Shown piece by piece: positions 1-9,324 of a DNA stretch of 54,142 nucleotides. The notes below the pieces were generated by a model. That model was not told the origin of the DNA. It ran no database searches and saw nothing but the letters and a program-made list of their open reading frames with translations. Position numbers and translations under genes: made by a program. The stretch's first letter is position 1, and every line of letters begins with the position of its first letter. Origin of the DNA: an uncultured Prevotellaceae bacterium (GTDB lineage: Bacteria > Bacteroidota > Bacteroidia > Bacteroidales > Bacteroidaceae); the NCBI GenBank assembly GCA_902781315.1, contig CACZIT010000023.1, positions 1-54,142 on the forward strand. Direction: 5' to 3'.

Positions 1-1
1 T

Positions 2-853
2 CCAAAGGTACAGGATTATGTATTCAGTATCGTTGACAACCTGATGACAGAGAATCCTCGTCTGAAGTTCTTCAAGTGGGACTGCAATTCGCCCATCACG
101 AATATCTTCAGCCACTTCGAGGGCAGACAGCAAGGCAACCTCTATGTTGACTACGTGCGTGGACTCTACCAGGTTCTCGACCGGATTCAGGCCAAATATC
201 CTGACCTTGTGATGATGCTCTGCTCAGGTGGCGGCGGACGCTGCGACTATGAGGCGCTGAAATACTTCACGGAGTTCTGGTGCTCAGACAACACCGACCC
301 CGTAGAGCGTCTGTACATACAGTGGGGCTTCTCACAGTTCCTCCCTTCGAAAGCCATGTGCTCGCACGTCACCAACTGGAACCGACGTGCATCGGTGAAG
401 TTCCGCGTGGATGTTGACTTCACCTGCAAGCTGGGATTCGACATCGACCTGAAATCGATGGATCCTGACGACCTACAGTATTGCCGCGAGGCAGTGAAAG
501 AGTACAACCGCCTGAAGCCTGTTATCTACTCACCCGATCTCTATCGCTTAGTATCGCCCTATGAGACCAAGCATTGCGTATTGGAGCGCGTCAGCGATGA
601 CAAGAGTCATGCACTTATAGCTGCCTATGACATTCATCCCGACTTTAACGAGCAACTCCTGCCCACCCGCCTGGAGGGCCTGGATGCCGATGCCCGGTAT
701 CTGGTGAAGGAAATCTGCCTCATGCCCGGTGAAAAGTCGAAGCTCAGCTACGACGGCAAGGTGATGAGTGGCGACTACCTGATGAAGGTGGGCCTGAACC
801 TCCTCACAGGCGATGACATGAGCAGCCGCCTGATAGAACTGACAAGGAAGTAA
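2..853 (+). CDS. GH36 alpha-galactosidase, C-terminal part (5' end outside window)
   Basis: The reading frame is open from the first bases, so the gene begins upstream and the ATG at 44 is internal. The visible 283 residues hold the catalytic signature of GH36 alpha-galactosidases: KWDCN carries the expected Asp nucleophile, and CSGGGGRCDYEAL followed by WCSDNTDP carries the expected acid/base Asp. The C-terminal part looks like the usual beta-sandwich. Family knowledge: it hydrolyses terminal alpha-1,6-galactose from raffinose-type sugars or galactomannan. The stop lies 27 bp before the susC-like start on the same strand, so the three genes probably form the end of one polysaccharide utilisation operon that handles an alpha-galactoside. 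The substrate is inferred from the family. A signal peptide cannot be judged because the N terminus is missing. Confidence 0.9.
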   Translation, partial: PKVQDYVFSIVDNLMTENPRLKFFKWDCNSPITNIFSHFEGRQQGNLYVDYVRGLYQVLDRIQAKYPDLVMMLCSGGGGRCDYEALKYFTEFWCSDNTDPVERLYIQWGFSQFLPSKAMCSHVTNWNRRASVKFRVDVDFTCKLGFDIDLKSMDPDDLQYCREAVKEYNRLKPVIYSPDLYRLVSPYETKHCVLERVSDDKSHALIAAYDIHPDFNEQLLPTRLEGLDADARYLVKEICLMPGEKSKLSYDGKVMSGDYLMKVGLNLLTGDDMSSRLIELTRK

Positions 854-880
854 AAACTAACCAATTCAAACTATTTTTAT

Positions 881-3800
881 ATGAAGAAACGAATTCTGAT
901 TTTAATGAGTGCGCTTTTCGCCCTGATGGGCCAAGCATTAGCGCAGACGACCATCACGGGCAACGTGACGGACGAAACGGGAGAACCCATTATTGGTGCC
1001 AGCGTCATCGTGACGGGCACGACCAGCGGTGCTGTGACCGACTTCGACGGCAACTTCACGATGAAGGCTGCTGAAGGCGACGAACTCACCATCTCTTACA
1101 TTGGCTTTGTCACCCAGAAAGTGAGGGTGAGCGGTTCGGCTCCGATAGCAGTCGTCCTGAAAGAGGACAATGCCGCACTGGACGAGGTCGTCGTGGTTGG
1201 CACTATCATGAAGAAGAGCGACCTGACGGGTGCTGTTGGCAACATCGATGGCAAGACGCTGGCCGAAAAGCCTGTGACCAATGTAAACCAGGCTTTGCAG
1301 GGCCGCGTGTCGGGTGTGTTTGTAGAACCCGGTGCCCGCCCAAGCGACGATACTGGCATCCGCATTCGCGGCATCAACACCATCAACTCTGGTTCTGACC
1401 CCATCTATGTGGTCGACGGCATGGTGATGAACAACGACTTTGGCGGATTCAGCAGCATCAATCCCAACGATGTGGAACATCTGGAAGTGCTGAAGGATGC
1501 CTCTGCTACTGCCCTTTATGGTTCGCGAGGTGCAAATGGTGTAGTGCTGATTACTACCAAGAAAGGTGCCAGTAAGGAGGGAAGCGTCACCTACGACGGC
1601 TGGCTGAGCATTTCCAGTATGGCCCAGCGTCCCAAGACGATGGATGCGACCGACTTGGCCAACCTGCGTATTGATGCCTTTGCCAACGGTTATTTGCGCA
1701 ACAACCCCGCTGAGAATCGCGACAGCTACATCAACAGCACCTTGTTGGGCAGCAATCTTGCCTTCTCTGATCAGGAATTCCAGAGTCGGAATGGCAACCG
1801 TTGGAACAGTTACGACTGGTTGAAGGAGGTGACTCGCACAGGTGTACAGCACAACCATAACCTGAGTTTCTCAAAGGCATTCGACAAAGGCAATGTTTAT
1901 TTCAGCCTGAACTACTCGGGACTAAAGGGCATCGTGCGGGGTTCCGAACAGCAACGCTACTCGGGACGCATCAACGCCGAATACTACGTGAAGGAATGGC
2001 TGAAGGTGGGTACTAATACTACATTCACCCGCACAGGGGATGCTATCCCGACAGATGATGTCTATAACAAGGCTCTGAGTGCCAACCCCCTGCTGGACTT
2101 CCGGCCCTACAAGGATGCGGCCACCCGCTATCTGCCACAGTATCTGACCGTTTATTACCAAGCTCTGACGGAGAACTACAACAACGAATACAACCCGTTC
2201 AACTCGATGGACGTGCAGCAGGACCGCACGCGAACGCGTCTGGCGTCGTCGAATTTCATCAACATCAACCCGCTGAGGGGACTGAACTTCCGCTCGACAC
2301 TCTCCGTTGACTATGCTGCCCAGACGTGGTTTGCCTATACACCTGGCAACATTCAGGAGAGCGTGCGCCACGAGTCTGGCGACGCCATTGCCCAGCACGA
2401 GCGCTACGAGCAGACCAACTGGCAGTGGGACAACTCGCTGAGCTACGACACGCAGATTGACAAGCACAAACTGAACGTAATGGTGGGCACGAGCATGAGC
2501 CGCGACCACAACAACTACGACCTGGCGCGGGGCTACCGCTTCCCCAGCGACCACCTGGGCTATCACGAACTGGCTGGTGCTGCCGCCTTCGAGAAGACGG
2601 TCATCGACTCCGACTTCGGCACTTCTACCCTTCAGTCGTATATCGCCCGAGCCAACTACAACTACGACAGCCGCTACTTCCTGACAGCAACAGCCCGCTA
2701 CGACGGCTCATCAAAGTTTGGTGACGGTCACCGCTGGGGTCTGTTCCCCTCGTTCTCTGCGGCCTGGGAGGCAACTAATGAGAAGTTTATGCAGAGTCAG
2801 AATGTCTTCAGCCGCTTGAAAGTACGTGCCGGCTATGGAATGGTTGGTAATCAGGACATTGCCAACTATGTCTATGCCACTTGGTACAATCCCGTGGCAC
2901 AGCGCCAGACGGTGGATGGTAATACTGTCGGTGTGGCAGGCTATGCTACCAGCGGACTCCGTGGAACTCCTGCCATCACATGGGAGAAGCAGAATCAGTT
3001 TAACTTCGGCATCGACTTTGGTTTCCTGAAGAATCGCATCACGGCATCGTTCGACGTATTCTATATCATCAACGACAACCTGCTCATGCAGCATTCGCTG
3101 GCTGAGACCACGGGCTACAACACGACTTGGGAGAACATCGGCAAGGTGGAGAACAAGGGACTTGAACTGAGCGTGAATGCCAGCATCATCGATCGGAAAG
3201 ACTTCGGATGGAACTTCGGCGGCAACATTTCCTACGACGGCAACAAGGTGACGAAGCTCTATGGCGATGTAGACGAAATTCTTAACGGCACTGAGCGCGA
3301 AGGCAACATCTTCCTCAACGAACCGCTGCACACCATTTACACTTTCCGCGCCGGCGGCATTGCCAACGAGAGCAACCGCTCCGAGTGGGACGGTAAGGAC
3401 TATAATGGTCATACTGTAGAGGTGGGCGACCTGTTCGTGAAGGACATTTCAGGCCCTGACGGCAATCCCGATGGTGTCATCAATGAGTACGACCGCGACA
3501 TCGTGGGCAAGACCGACCCGAAGGTGTATGGTGGTTTCAACACAGACTTCCGCTATAAGAACTTCACGCTGAATGCCATCTTCACCTATGCCCTCGGTGC
3601 CAAGAAGATCAGTGGCTACTATGAGGACTTGGTAAACAGTGTAGGTCTTTCGATGGCATCTCCCGACTTGGCTGACCGCTGGAGCAGCAGCAACCTCGGT
3701 GCAGAATTCCCCAGAGTCATCAGCAACTCCTCCGGCTATAATGGCTACAAACCGTCAGATACCGACCTCACCGTTCAGAATGCCAACTATCTGCGCCTGT

Positions 3801-3991
3801 CAACATTGACACTGGCTTACAACTTCAACCGCAGCATCATCAGCAAACTGCATCTGAGCAACCTGCGCCTCTATGCTACAGCCAGCAACCTGTTCTGCCT
3901 CACGCCGTATAAAGGCTTCGACCCGGAAACGGGCGACTATGGCTATCCTCCCGTGAAGACATTCACCTTCGGACTCAACGTTTCGTTCTAA
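881..3991 (+). CDS. SusC/RagA-family TonB-dependent outer-membrane transporter
   Basis: This 1036-residue protein has a signal peptide (about residues 1-21, cleavage after ALA), then a carboxypeptidase-regulatory-like domain (about 24-95, TITGNVTDETGEPIIGASV), a TonB box-like DEVVVVG near 103-109, a plug domain (about 110-230, with IRIRGINTINSGSDPIYVVDG and LKDASATALYGSRGANGVV), and a 22-strand-type barrel ending in the aromatic residue of LNVSF. Length and order are normal for SusC proteins. It is expected to form a lidded complex with the SusD-like lipoprotein encoded 26 bp downstream and import oligosaccharides in a TonB-dependent way. The preceding GH36 gene suggests an alpha-galactoside ligand, which is inference. 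No promoter was seen in the 27-bp gap, so it is probably cotranscribed with the upstream gene. Confidence 0.96.
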   Translation: MKKRILILMSALFALMGQALAQTTITGNVTDETGEPIIGASVIVTGTTSGAVTDFDGNFTMKAAEGDELTISYIGFVTQKVRVSGSAPIAVVLKEDNAALDEVVVVGTIMKKSDLTGAVGNIDGKTLAEKPVTNVNQALQGRVSGVFVEPGARPSDDTGIRIRGINTINSGSDPIYVVDGMVMNNDFGGFSSINPNDVEHLEVLKDASATALYGSRGANGVVLITTKKGASKEGSVTYDGWLSISSMAQRPKTMDATDLANLRIDAFANGYLRNNPAENRDSYINSTLLGSNLAFSDQEFQSRNGNRWNSYDWLKEVTRTGVQHNHNLSFSKAFDKGNVYFSLNYSGLKGIVRGSEQQRYSGRINAEYYVKEWLKVGTNTTFTRTGDAIPTDDVYNKALSANPLLDFRPYKDAATRYLPQYLTVYYQALTENYNNEYNPFNSMDVQQDRTRTRLASSNFININPLRGLNFRSTLSVDYAAQTWFAYTPGNIQESVRHESGDAIAQHERYEQTNWQWDNSLSYDTQIDKHKLNVMVGTSMSRDHNNYDLARGYRFPSDHLGYHELAGAAAFEKTVIDSDFGTSTLQSYIARANYNYDSRYFLTATARYDGSSKFGDGHRWGLFPSFSAAWEATNEKFMQSQNVFSRLKVRAGYGMVGNQDIANYVYATWYNPVAQRQTVDGNTVGVAGYATSGLRGTPAITWEKQNQFNFGIDFGFLKNRITASFDVFYIINDNLLMQHSLAETTGYNTTWENIGKVENKGLELSVNASIIDRKDFGWNFGGNISYDGNKVTKLYGDVDEILNGTEREGNIFLNEPLHTIYTFRAGGIANESNRSEWDGKDYNGHTVEVGDLFVKDISGPDGNPDGVINEYDRDIVGKTDPKVYGGFNTDFRYKNFTLNAIFTYALGAKKISGYYEDLVNSVGLSMASPDLADRWSSSNLGAEFPRVISNSSGYNGYKPSDTDLTVQNANYLRLSTLTLAYNFNRSIISKLHLSNLRLYATASNLFCLTPYKGFDPETGDYGYPPVKTFTFGLNVSF

Positions 3992-4017
3992 TTCATCATT
4001 ATTTATAATTGACAGTT

Positions 4018-5607
4018 ATGATTACCAAGATATTTAAATCCGTATGCGCCGTTAGCGCAATCTGTGGTCTCGCTGCTTGCTCCGACTTTCTGGAGCAGGA
4101 GAATCAGACCCAACTTTCAGAGTCGCAGGTACTTTCCGACGTGGAACTGGCCGACCTGAACATGAAGAGCATCTACGATGCCTTTAAGGAAAACTACAAG
4201 GACGAACGCTGCTGGGTGCTCCTGCAGGGAACGGACGAGATTCAGGTAGGAGCCCTGCAGGCGAAGGATGCCAACACGGCAGCATGGGACTTCTGCAGCG
4301 GAGCCATGAACTCAGAGAACGGTTATGTGCGCAATGCCTGGAACTACCGCTGGTCGGTCATTGCCAATGCCGCCAAGATAGTGCGAGCCATGAAGGAAGT
4401 CAATCCCCAGGCAGGGTCGCGTGAGGAACAGTTGATGGGCGAGGCCGCTTTCGTACGCGGTTTCCTGACCTATCAGGCCACGATGATCTGGGGGCGTGTG
4501 CCTATTCTGGACCAGCAGCGTCTGGCCGACGGCACGCTGTCGATGGGGCGTCAGCCGCTGAAAGACGTGTGGCAGTTCATCATCGACGACTTCCAGATGG
4601 CGACCAAGGCTCCAAGCAAGAACGATGAGGGCCGTGCTACCAGCTATGCCGGATGGACGATGCTCGGCAAGGCTTACATGTCGGCCCCTGAGGAAACAGG
4701 CTTGCGTGATTTCGCAAAGGCGAAGGAGTGTTTCGAGAAGGTGATGGACGGCACCTATAGTCTGTTGGCCAATTATAACGACCTTTGGGATTATACCAAA
4801 GATGCCAAGAGCGAGGTTATTTTCACCAACACCTTCTCCTGCGCCCGTGGCTATGCCAACCAAGTGCAGTTCCAGATTGGTTCACGTGCAGCCCAGAACT
4901 GGTTTGGCGACGCGTGTTACTTTGCCGGTTACGATCACTCCGTGCCGACTCTTCACGCCTATGAGACTATCGGGAACGGTGGTATCTGGGAGGAAGGCGA
5001 CACCCGCAGGGATGCCTCTCTGCGCTACGACTTCTCTTACAATGGTGTACAGCCCGACCTCAGCAGCCTCACTTGGGAAGGACTGAGTGAGGAAGACCAC
5101 GACGAGCTGAAGCCGCACATCAAGAAGTATGAGGACTTCCGTACCGATGCAGCATCTGGCTTGGAGGTCAACAACATGTGGCTTTCTGGTAAGAACATCC
5201 CCGTGCTGCGCTATGCCGACGTGCTGCTTTGCTATGCCGAGTGCTTGAATGAACTGGGACAGACCTCGCAGGCTGAGACATACGTTAATCAGGTTCGCAC
5301 CCGTGCCTTTGGCGGTACTTTGCCAACAGAAGCCCGTTGGAGCGGGTTGAGCCAGACCGGCTTCCGCGAGCAGATGCAGGACGAGCGCATCCGTGAGCTG
5401 TTCGGCGAGAACTGGCGCCGCTACGACCTGATTCGCACTGGGCAGTTCCTGCCTCGCCTGAAGAAGTACAACAAGTGGGCTGCCCAGAGTGTAGCTGCGG
5501 GCACCTTCAAGGACTATCTGCAGCTCTGGCCCATTCCGCTGACGGAGCTGAACCAGAACACAGATATGCGCATCGACGGCAAGTTCGACCAGAACGAAGG
5601 CTATTGA
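4018..5607 (+). CDS. SusD/RagB-family glycan-binding lipoprotein
   Basis: The ATG at 4018 is preferred over a TTG at 4009 because it gives a clean lipoprotein signal, MITKIFKS...ICGLAAC, with lipobox Cys near residue 20. The 529-residue protein has the SusD plan: an N-terminal SusD-like segment (about 25-220), TPR-like helices, and the C-terminal RagB/SusD segment with PVLRYADVLLCYAECLNELG, VNQVRTRA and ERIRELFGENWRRYDLIRTG. These are typical of the family. It should sit on the outer leaflet as the lid of the adjacent SusC barrel and bind the imported glycan. The stop is followed within 3 bp by a pair of GC-rich hairpin elements that fill the whole gap to the convergent capA-like gene. Confidence 0.96.
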   Translation: MITKIFKSVCAVSAICGLAACSDFLEQENQTQLSESQVLSDVELADLNMKSIYDAFKENYKDERCWVLLQGTDEIQVGALQAKDANTAAWDFCSGAMNSENGYVRNAWNYRWSVIANAAKIVRAMKEVNPQAGSREEQLMGEAAFVRGFLTYQATMIWGRVPILDQQRLADGTLSMGRQPLKDVWQFIIDDFQMATKAPSKNDEGRATSYAGWTMLGKAYMSAPEETGLRDFAKAKECFEKVMDGTYSLLANYNDLWDYTKDAKSEVIFTNTFSCARGYANQVQFQIGSRAAQNWFGDACYFAGYDHSVPTLHAYETIGNGGIWEEGDTRRDASLRYDFSYNGVQPDLSSLTWEGLSEEDHDELKPHIKKYEDFRTDAASGLEVNNMWLSGKNIPVLRYADVLLCYAECLNELGQTSQAETYVNQVRTRAFGGTLPTEARWSGLSQTGFREQMQDERIRELFGENWRRYDLIRTGQFLPRLKKYNKWAAQSVAAGTFKDYLQLWPIPLTELNQNTDMRIDGKFDQNEGY

Positions 5608-5675
5608 CACCCACCCCCTGCCCCTCCCGAAGGGAGGGGAGACCACCCCCCGCCCCTCCCGAGGGGAGGGGGGAG
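5608..5675. repeat. GC-rich hairpin/G-run element, two tandem units
   Basis: The whole 68-bp gap between the convergent stops of the susD-like and capA-like genes consists of two units. Each is a hairpin of the form CCCCTCCC-GAAG/GAGG-GGGAGGGG preceded by a C-run that becomes a G-run tract on the minus strand. It belongs to the family also seen at 6135-6330, 6739-6890, 19978-20130, 20751-20807, 20871-20911, 24918-25036 and 45803-45919. With no other terminator between the convergent genes, the hairpins may stop transcription in both directions, although there is no T-run. Confidence 0.75.
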
Positions 5676-6923
5676 TCAGTCAGAGCGTTTGGGGAAGACG
5701 TGAGGAGCACAGTGGTCGATGCGAACGGGAATGGCATCGGCCACTGTTTTTTCTGTGGTGATGCGCAGGCGGACGATGCAGGCGCGGGTGTTGAGCGGCT
5801 TCTGCTGGTCGAAGATGAAGTTGCCGATGCTGTAGAAGATGGGTTTGCCGCGGTAGGTCTCGGAGGTCTGCAGGGTGTGGGTGTGATGTCCGATGATGAC
5901 GTCGGCGCCGGCATCAATCAGGGCATGGGCTTCCAGCCGCTGCTGGGGCAGCGGGCGCAACGTGTGCTCGGCTCCCCAATGCAGATTGACGATGACAACC
6001 GCGGTGGAATCGGCCATTTTGATGGCTTTCACCCGATTGAGCAGCGAGTCGAAAGGCTCTTGGCTGACGCTCTCGCGGTCGGGCAAGTAAGCGAAGCTCT
6101 CCAAGGGAAGACGGTTGGAGGCAAGGAGGTGAACGCGGCCCAGAAGGAGACCCTCCCCCAGAAGACCCTCACCCAGAAGACCCTCCCCCCTGCCCCTCCC
6201 TGTATGGAGGGGAGTAGATAGTCTTTCTGCTGTATCTGCTGACAAAGGCATATTACTCCCCTCCATACAGGGAGGGGCAGGGGGGAGGGTCTCCAGGGGG
6301 AGGGGTTTCTGGAGGAGGGTCTTCTGGGGAAGGGTCATGGCTTGTGCCGCAGCTGCCATCGTTGAGTCGGCACCGAAGGGAATCATGCCGGCACGGAGAA
6401 TGTTCAGGCGGGTGTCGCGCAAGCCCTGGCGACCTTGGTCTACGCTGTGGTTGTTGGCAAGGTTCAGGTGGGTGAAGCCATAGGCACGCAGGCTGTCGAG
6501 CCACTGCGGTTCGCCACGGAACACGAAGCGCTTGAAGGCGGGTGCGTGGATGGTGGTGGCAGGGCACTCAAGATTGCCCACTACCACATCGGCTGAGCGC
6601 AAAAAATCGGCGGTTTCATCGGGAATAACGCGGTGCATGCCCCCATGCTCGAGATAGTGGCGCACGCCGCGGTCGAGCAGGATGTCGCCCGTGAAAAGAA
6701 TGGTGAGTGGGGGGGCATCCCCGACCCCTTCCTGAAGAAGCCTACCCCCTGCCCCTCCCTGAAGGGAGGGGGGATTTATGGCAAGGGAAGGTGTTGCTAT
6801 GGTTACTTGAAGCACTGCGATTAGCAATAGATGCCACAACCATGACAGCCTTTCCCCCCTTCCCTTTAGGGAGGGGCAGGGGGTAGGCTCTTTAACACCC
6901 AGAGCTATAGAAAAGTTCCTCAT
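5676..6923 (-). CDS. CapA-like (PGA_cap) metallophosphatase-fold protein with repeat insertions
   Basis: The protein carries the CapA-family motifs in order: ILFTGDILLDRG, VVGNLECPAT, LNLANNHSVDQG, VIVNLHWGAEH and DVIIGHHTHTLQ, followed by KPIFYSIGNFIFD. CapA relatives belong to the calcineurin-like fold and are linked to poly-gamma-glutamate or capsule functions; the role here is unknown. Two stretches do not belong to the family. Residues about 10-25 (PTPCPSLKGRGER) precede, and INPPSLQGG follows, the hydrophobic signal-like segment LWHLLLIAVLQVTIATPSLA. A block of about 65 residues rich in LPPAPP and GEGLLGEGLL sits between the NNH and NLHW motifs. Both come from GC-rich inverted repeats and keep the frame. 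The first ATG overlaps the DUF3160 gene by 32 bp, which suggests translational coupling, but the true start is uncertain because a repeat lies ahead of the signal segment. Confidence 0.85.
   Translation of the reverse strand: MRNFSIALGVKEPTPCPSLKGRGERLSWLWHLLLIAVLQVTIATPSLAINPPSLQGGAGGRLLQEGVGDAPPLTILFTGDILLDRGVRHYLEHGGMHRVIPDETADFLRSADVVVGNLECPATTIHAPAFKRFVFRGEPQWLDSLRAYGFTHLNLANNHSVDQGRQGLRDTRLNILRAGMIPFGADSTMAAAAQAMTLPQKTLLQKPLPLETLPPAPPCMEGSNMPLSADTAERLSTPLHTGRGRGEGLLGEGLLGEGLLLGRVHLLASNRLPLESFAYLPDRESVSQEPFDSLLNRVKAIKMADSTAVVIVNLHWGAEHTLRPLPQQRLEAHALIDAGADVIIGHHTHTLQTSETYRGKPIFYSIGNFIFDQQKPLNTRACIVRLRITTEKTVADAIPVRIDHCAPHVFPKRSD
6135..6335. repeat. Inverted pair of GC-rich elements inside capA-like gene
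   Basis: Two 38-bp arms at 6179-6216 and 6254-6291 are exact reverse complements and flank a 37-bp core. Each arm is itself a hairpin (CTCCCCTCC-ATACA-GGGAGGGG) plus a G/C-run tail. Outside them short CCAGAAGACCC-type repeats continue the inverted symmetry out to about 6140 and 6335. The whole block is translated in frame without a stop in the capA-like gene. Confidence 0.85.
6739..6890. repeat. Inverted pair of GC-rich elements flanking the signal-peptide codons of capA-like gene
   Basis: Arms at about 6739-6775 and 6853-6890 are near-perfect inverted copies sharing CTACCCCCTGCCCCTCCCT and its complement. They enclose about 77 bp that encode the hydrophobic export segment of the capA-like protein. 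Same element family as 5608-5675. Confidence 0.8.
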
Positions 6924-9324
6924 TGTCTTGCAGTTCGCCGTCGATGGGCACGATGATTTCCTTCATCCACGAGGGCACGCCGCGGTCGGGCTGCTGCTTC
7001 AGCAGTTGCTGCCACTCCTCGTCGGTGAGGCGCTGCTCGTCGATGGAACGCTGGAACTCGCGGTAGCTCAACACGGCACCACGCGTCAGGTAGCGCCCGC
7101 CGTCGATGTTGACCACCACGTAAATCTCGTAGGCGGGACCCGTGGCGGCGTAGAGGATGGACTTGTTGGGATTGTTGTCGCCATTGGCGGTGTAGACGTC
7201 GGCCACGCAGGCAATGGAGCGGTCGGCACCCTGCACGTTGTCCCAGCCGTCGAGGTACTGGTCGGGCTCGCGGATGAGGTCGAGCGAGATGTTTTCAACG
7301 GTCGAGCCGATGATTTCTATCTGGTTGTACTCCTCGTCGGTCAGCTCAGGCCAGGCATACAGCTCCTTGCGGCTGACGCGTAGCAGGAACTCGGCCAGTT
7401 CGCTGATGCGCTCGCCTGTGGAGAGCAGCTTCGGCGTCTGCAGCTGGTATTTCTCCATGAACTCGGCGAGGGCGATGTTCAGCGCCACGGCTCGCTTCCA
7501 GAAGTTCACGTTCGGCTCCACATAACCCTTCACGACAGGGTCTGGCGGGCCGCCTGCACCACACTCGGCGCCTACGGGCTGCTTGGCATAGAGAATGGCG
7601 TCGTGCTTCAGCTCGGCCCACGAGGCCAGCGCGGTGTTCAGGTTCTTCTTTGCCCACTGGTCGGTGCGCATGAAGGCCGGCATCTGGTTTTCGTTCTCGT
7701 CGTAGATGTCGAAGCGATGAAAGTAGGTGGTGTCCTGCAGGGTCTGCAGCGCCGACAGCCAGCGATTGCTGAGGGTTTCGTTCCAATCAATCTCCTGCAT
7801 GCGGGCTTTCATCTTCTTCAGCGTCGGCAGGTACTCCGGCCAGGCATCCTGCACGCGTAGCTCGCCCGTGAGCACCTGCTCGGCAATGCCGGCATTCATG
7901 GCTGCAAACACGTCGAGACCGCTGGGCACAGGCCGCTGCGAGGGGTCGCCCAGTGCGTCCACCATCTCGTTCAGCACCTCGCCGTCGGGCGTGTAGCGCT
8001 GCGGCATGAGGTTGATCTTCACACGGCTCGTGCGCTCGAACTTCGGTCGGATGCGGGTCTGATTTTCGCCCATTGCGTCGAGACTCTTTCGTATTGCAGC
8101 CATCGCCTTCTTGTTCTTCAGGAGCTTCTCAAGCGGCAGGCCGACCTTCTGCATTTCGTCGTAGACCTGCAGGATGGTCAGGTTGTCGGGTTTGCCGAAA
8201 AGGAAGGTCATGGGTTCGAAAAGGCGGTCGTAGGTCTTGCGCAGTTCAGCATTCTTGCCGATCACGTCGGCCAGGATGAGGGCGTTGCGCAACTGCTCGG
8301 GCTTATCGGTACCGAAGGGCACGTGCTGCAGCCACATCATGGCGCGGAAGTAGCGGCCCAGCGAGTCGTTGCGGGTGTAGTGGCCGCGCGGACGGAACAG
8401 CGAGTAGCCGAACATGGCATTGCGGTAGTCGAGAAACTCCGAGAAAGAATCCTGCGAACGCTCAATTTTCCCGATTTCATCGAGGATTTGCTGCTTATAC
8501 TTGCCGTCGGCGATGGCAGGCTGCTGACCTGTGATGAGTGCCTCGGCAATGGTGAAGTAGGCTTGGTTCCAGCCGGTGGTGTGCTCCTTCATGGCGTGGC
8601 AGAACTGCTCCACGGCCTGCGAGAGCCCGTGCCGCTCCATTTCCCGAACCATGCAATCAAAATACATGTGGAAGAGCTGCAGGTAGAGGTCGGTGGTGAC
8701 GAACGACGGAAAATCGCTGTAGTCGTTCTTCTCATAGACGTGGAAGAGTTGAATCTTCCGGCCCGGCACGATGGCGAAGCTGTTGCGGCCGAGCGGTTCC
8801 TGGAGTTTATCCATCGACTCCAGCTGGAAGGGGTTCAGGATATCGTCCACGCGGAAGCGCCAGCCAGCGGGCAGGTTGCTCTTGTCTTGCCAGCTCAGGA
8901 TGTTCTCGCGGTCGCGAATTCTCTGGAGGAACTTGCGCTCCTGCGGTGTGAGCTTCACGGTCTGTCCGTAGTCGGTGTAGCCGCTGAAGAACTCCCAGTC
9001 GTTAGCCGAAGGATTGACCACGCCGGCGTCGGCCTGGTCGAAAGCTGTCCAGATGAGTGAGTCGTACCACGATGTCTGCGAGAATAAGTGGCGCAGGTCG
9101 GCATCCTTCAGTACGAAGCCTTGGCGCGCGGCGAAGGCGTTGCGCAAGATGCGCAGCTCGGCCAGCGACAGGCGGCTGATGTCCATGCGCGTGTCGATGG
9201 GCTTGATAAATTGTTCCACATCCAGATGACCAGGACCGGGAATGTAAACATGTTTACCGGGTTGTTGTGCCTGCATCGTGATGACCATCGTCAGCGCCAA
9301 TGCAGAAAGAATGAAATTTTTCAT
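6892..9324 (-). CDS. YARHG + DUF3160 domain exported protein
   Basis: I start this gene at the ATG at 9324, which gives a signal peptide (MKNFILSALALTMVITMQAQ). The frame stays open further upstream but encodes only the shadow of the preceding gene. The mature protein begins with a YARHG-type segment at about 50-85 (LSLAELRILRNAFAARQGF ... LFSQTSWYD). The rest, about 810 residues in total, matches the large DUF3160 family, for example SFAIVPGRKIQLFHVYEKND followed by FPSFVTTDLYLQLFHMYFD. The function of the family is not established; export to the periplasm or cell surface is inferred from the signal. It overlaps the upstream small exported-protein gene by 71 bp and the capA-like gene by 32 bp, so the four genes very likely share a transcript. 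Confidence 0.88.
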   Translation of the reverse strand: MKNFILSALALTMVITMQAQQPGKHVYIPGPGHLDVEQFIKPIDTRMDISRLSLAELRILRNAFAARQGFVLKDADLRHLFSQTSWYDSLIWTAFDQADAGVVNPSANDWEFFSGYTDYGQTVKLTPQERKFLQRIRDRENILSWQDKSNLPAGWRFRVDDILNPFQLESMDKLQEPLGRNSFAIVPGRKIQLFHVYEKNDYSDFPSFVTTDLYLQLFHMYFDCMVREMERHGLSQAVEQFCHAMKEHTTGWNQAYFTIAEALITGQQPAIADGKYKQQILDEIGKIERSQDSFSEFLDYRNAMFGYSLFRPRGHYTRNDSLGRYFRAMMWLQHVPFGTDKPEQLRNALILADVIGKNAELRKTYDRLFEPMTFLFGKPDNLTILQVYDEMQKVGLPLEKLLKNKKAMAAIRKSLDAMGENQTRIRPKFERTSRVKINLMPQRYTPDGEVLNEMVDALGDPSQRPVPSGLDVFAAMNAGIAEQVLTGELRVQDAWPEYLPTLKKMKARMQEIDWNETLSNRWLSALQTLQDTTYFHRFDIYDENENQMPAFMRTDQWAKKNLNTALASWAELKHDAILYAKQPVGAECGAGGPPDPVVKGYVEPNVNFWKRAVALNIALAEFMEKYQLQTPKLLSTGERISELAEFLLRVSRKELYAWPELTDEEYNQIEIIGSTVENISLDLIREPDQYLDGWDNVQGADRSIACVADVYTANGDNNPNKSILYAATGPAYEIYVVVNIDGGRYLTRGAVLSYREFQRSIDEQRLTDEEWQQLLKQQPDRGVPSWMKEIIVPIDGELQDNEELFYSSGC

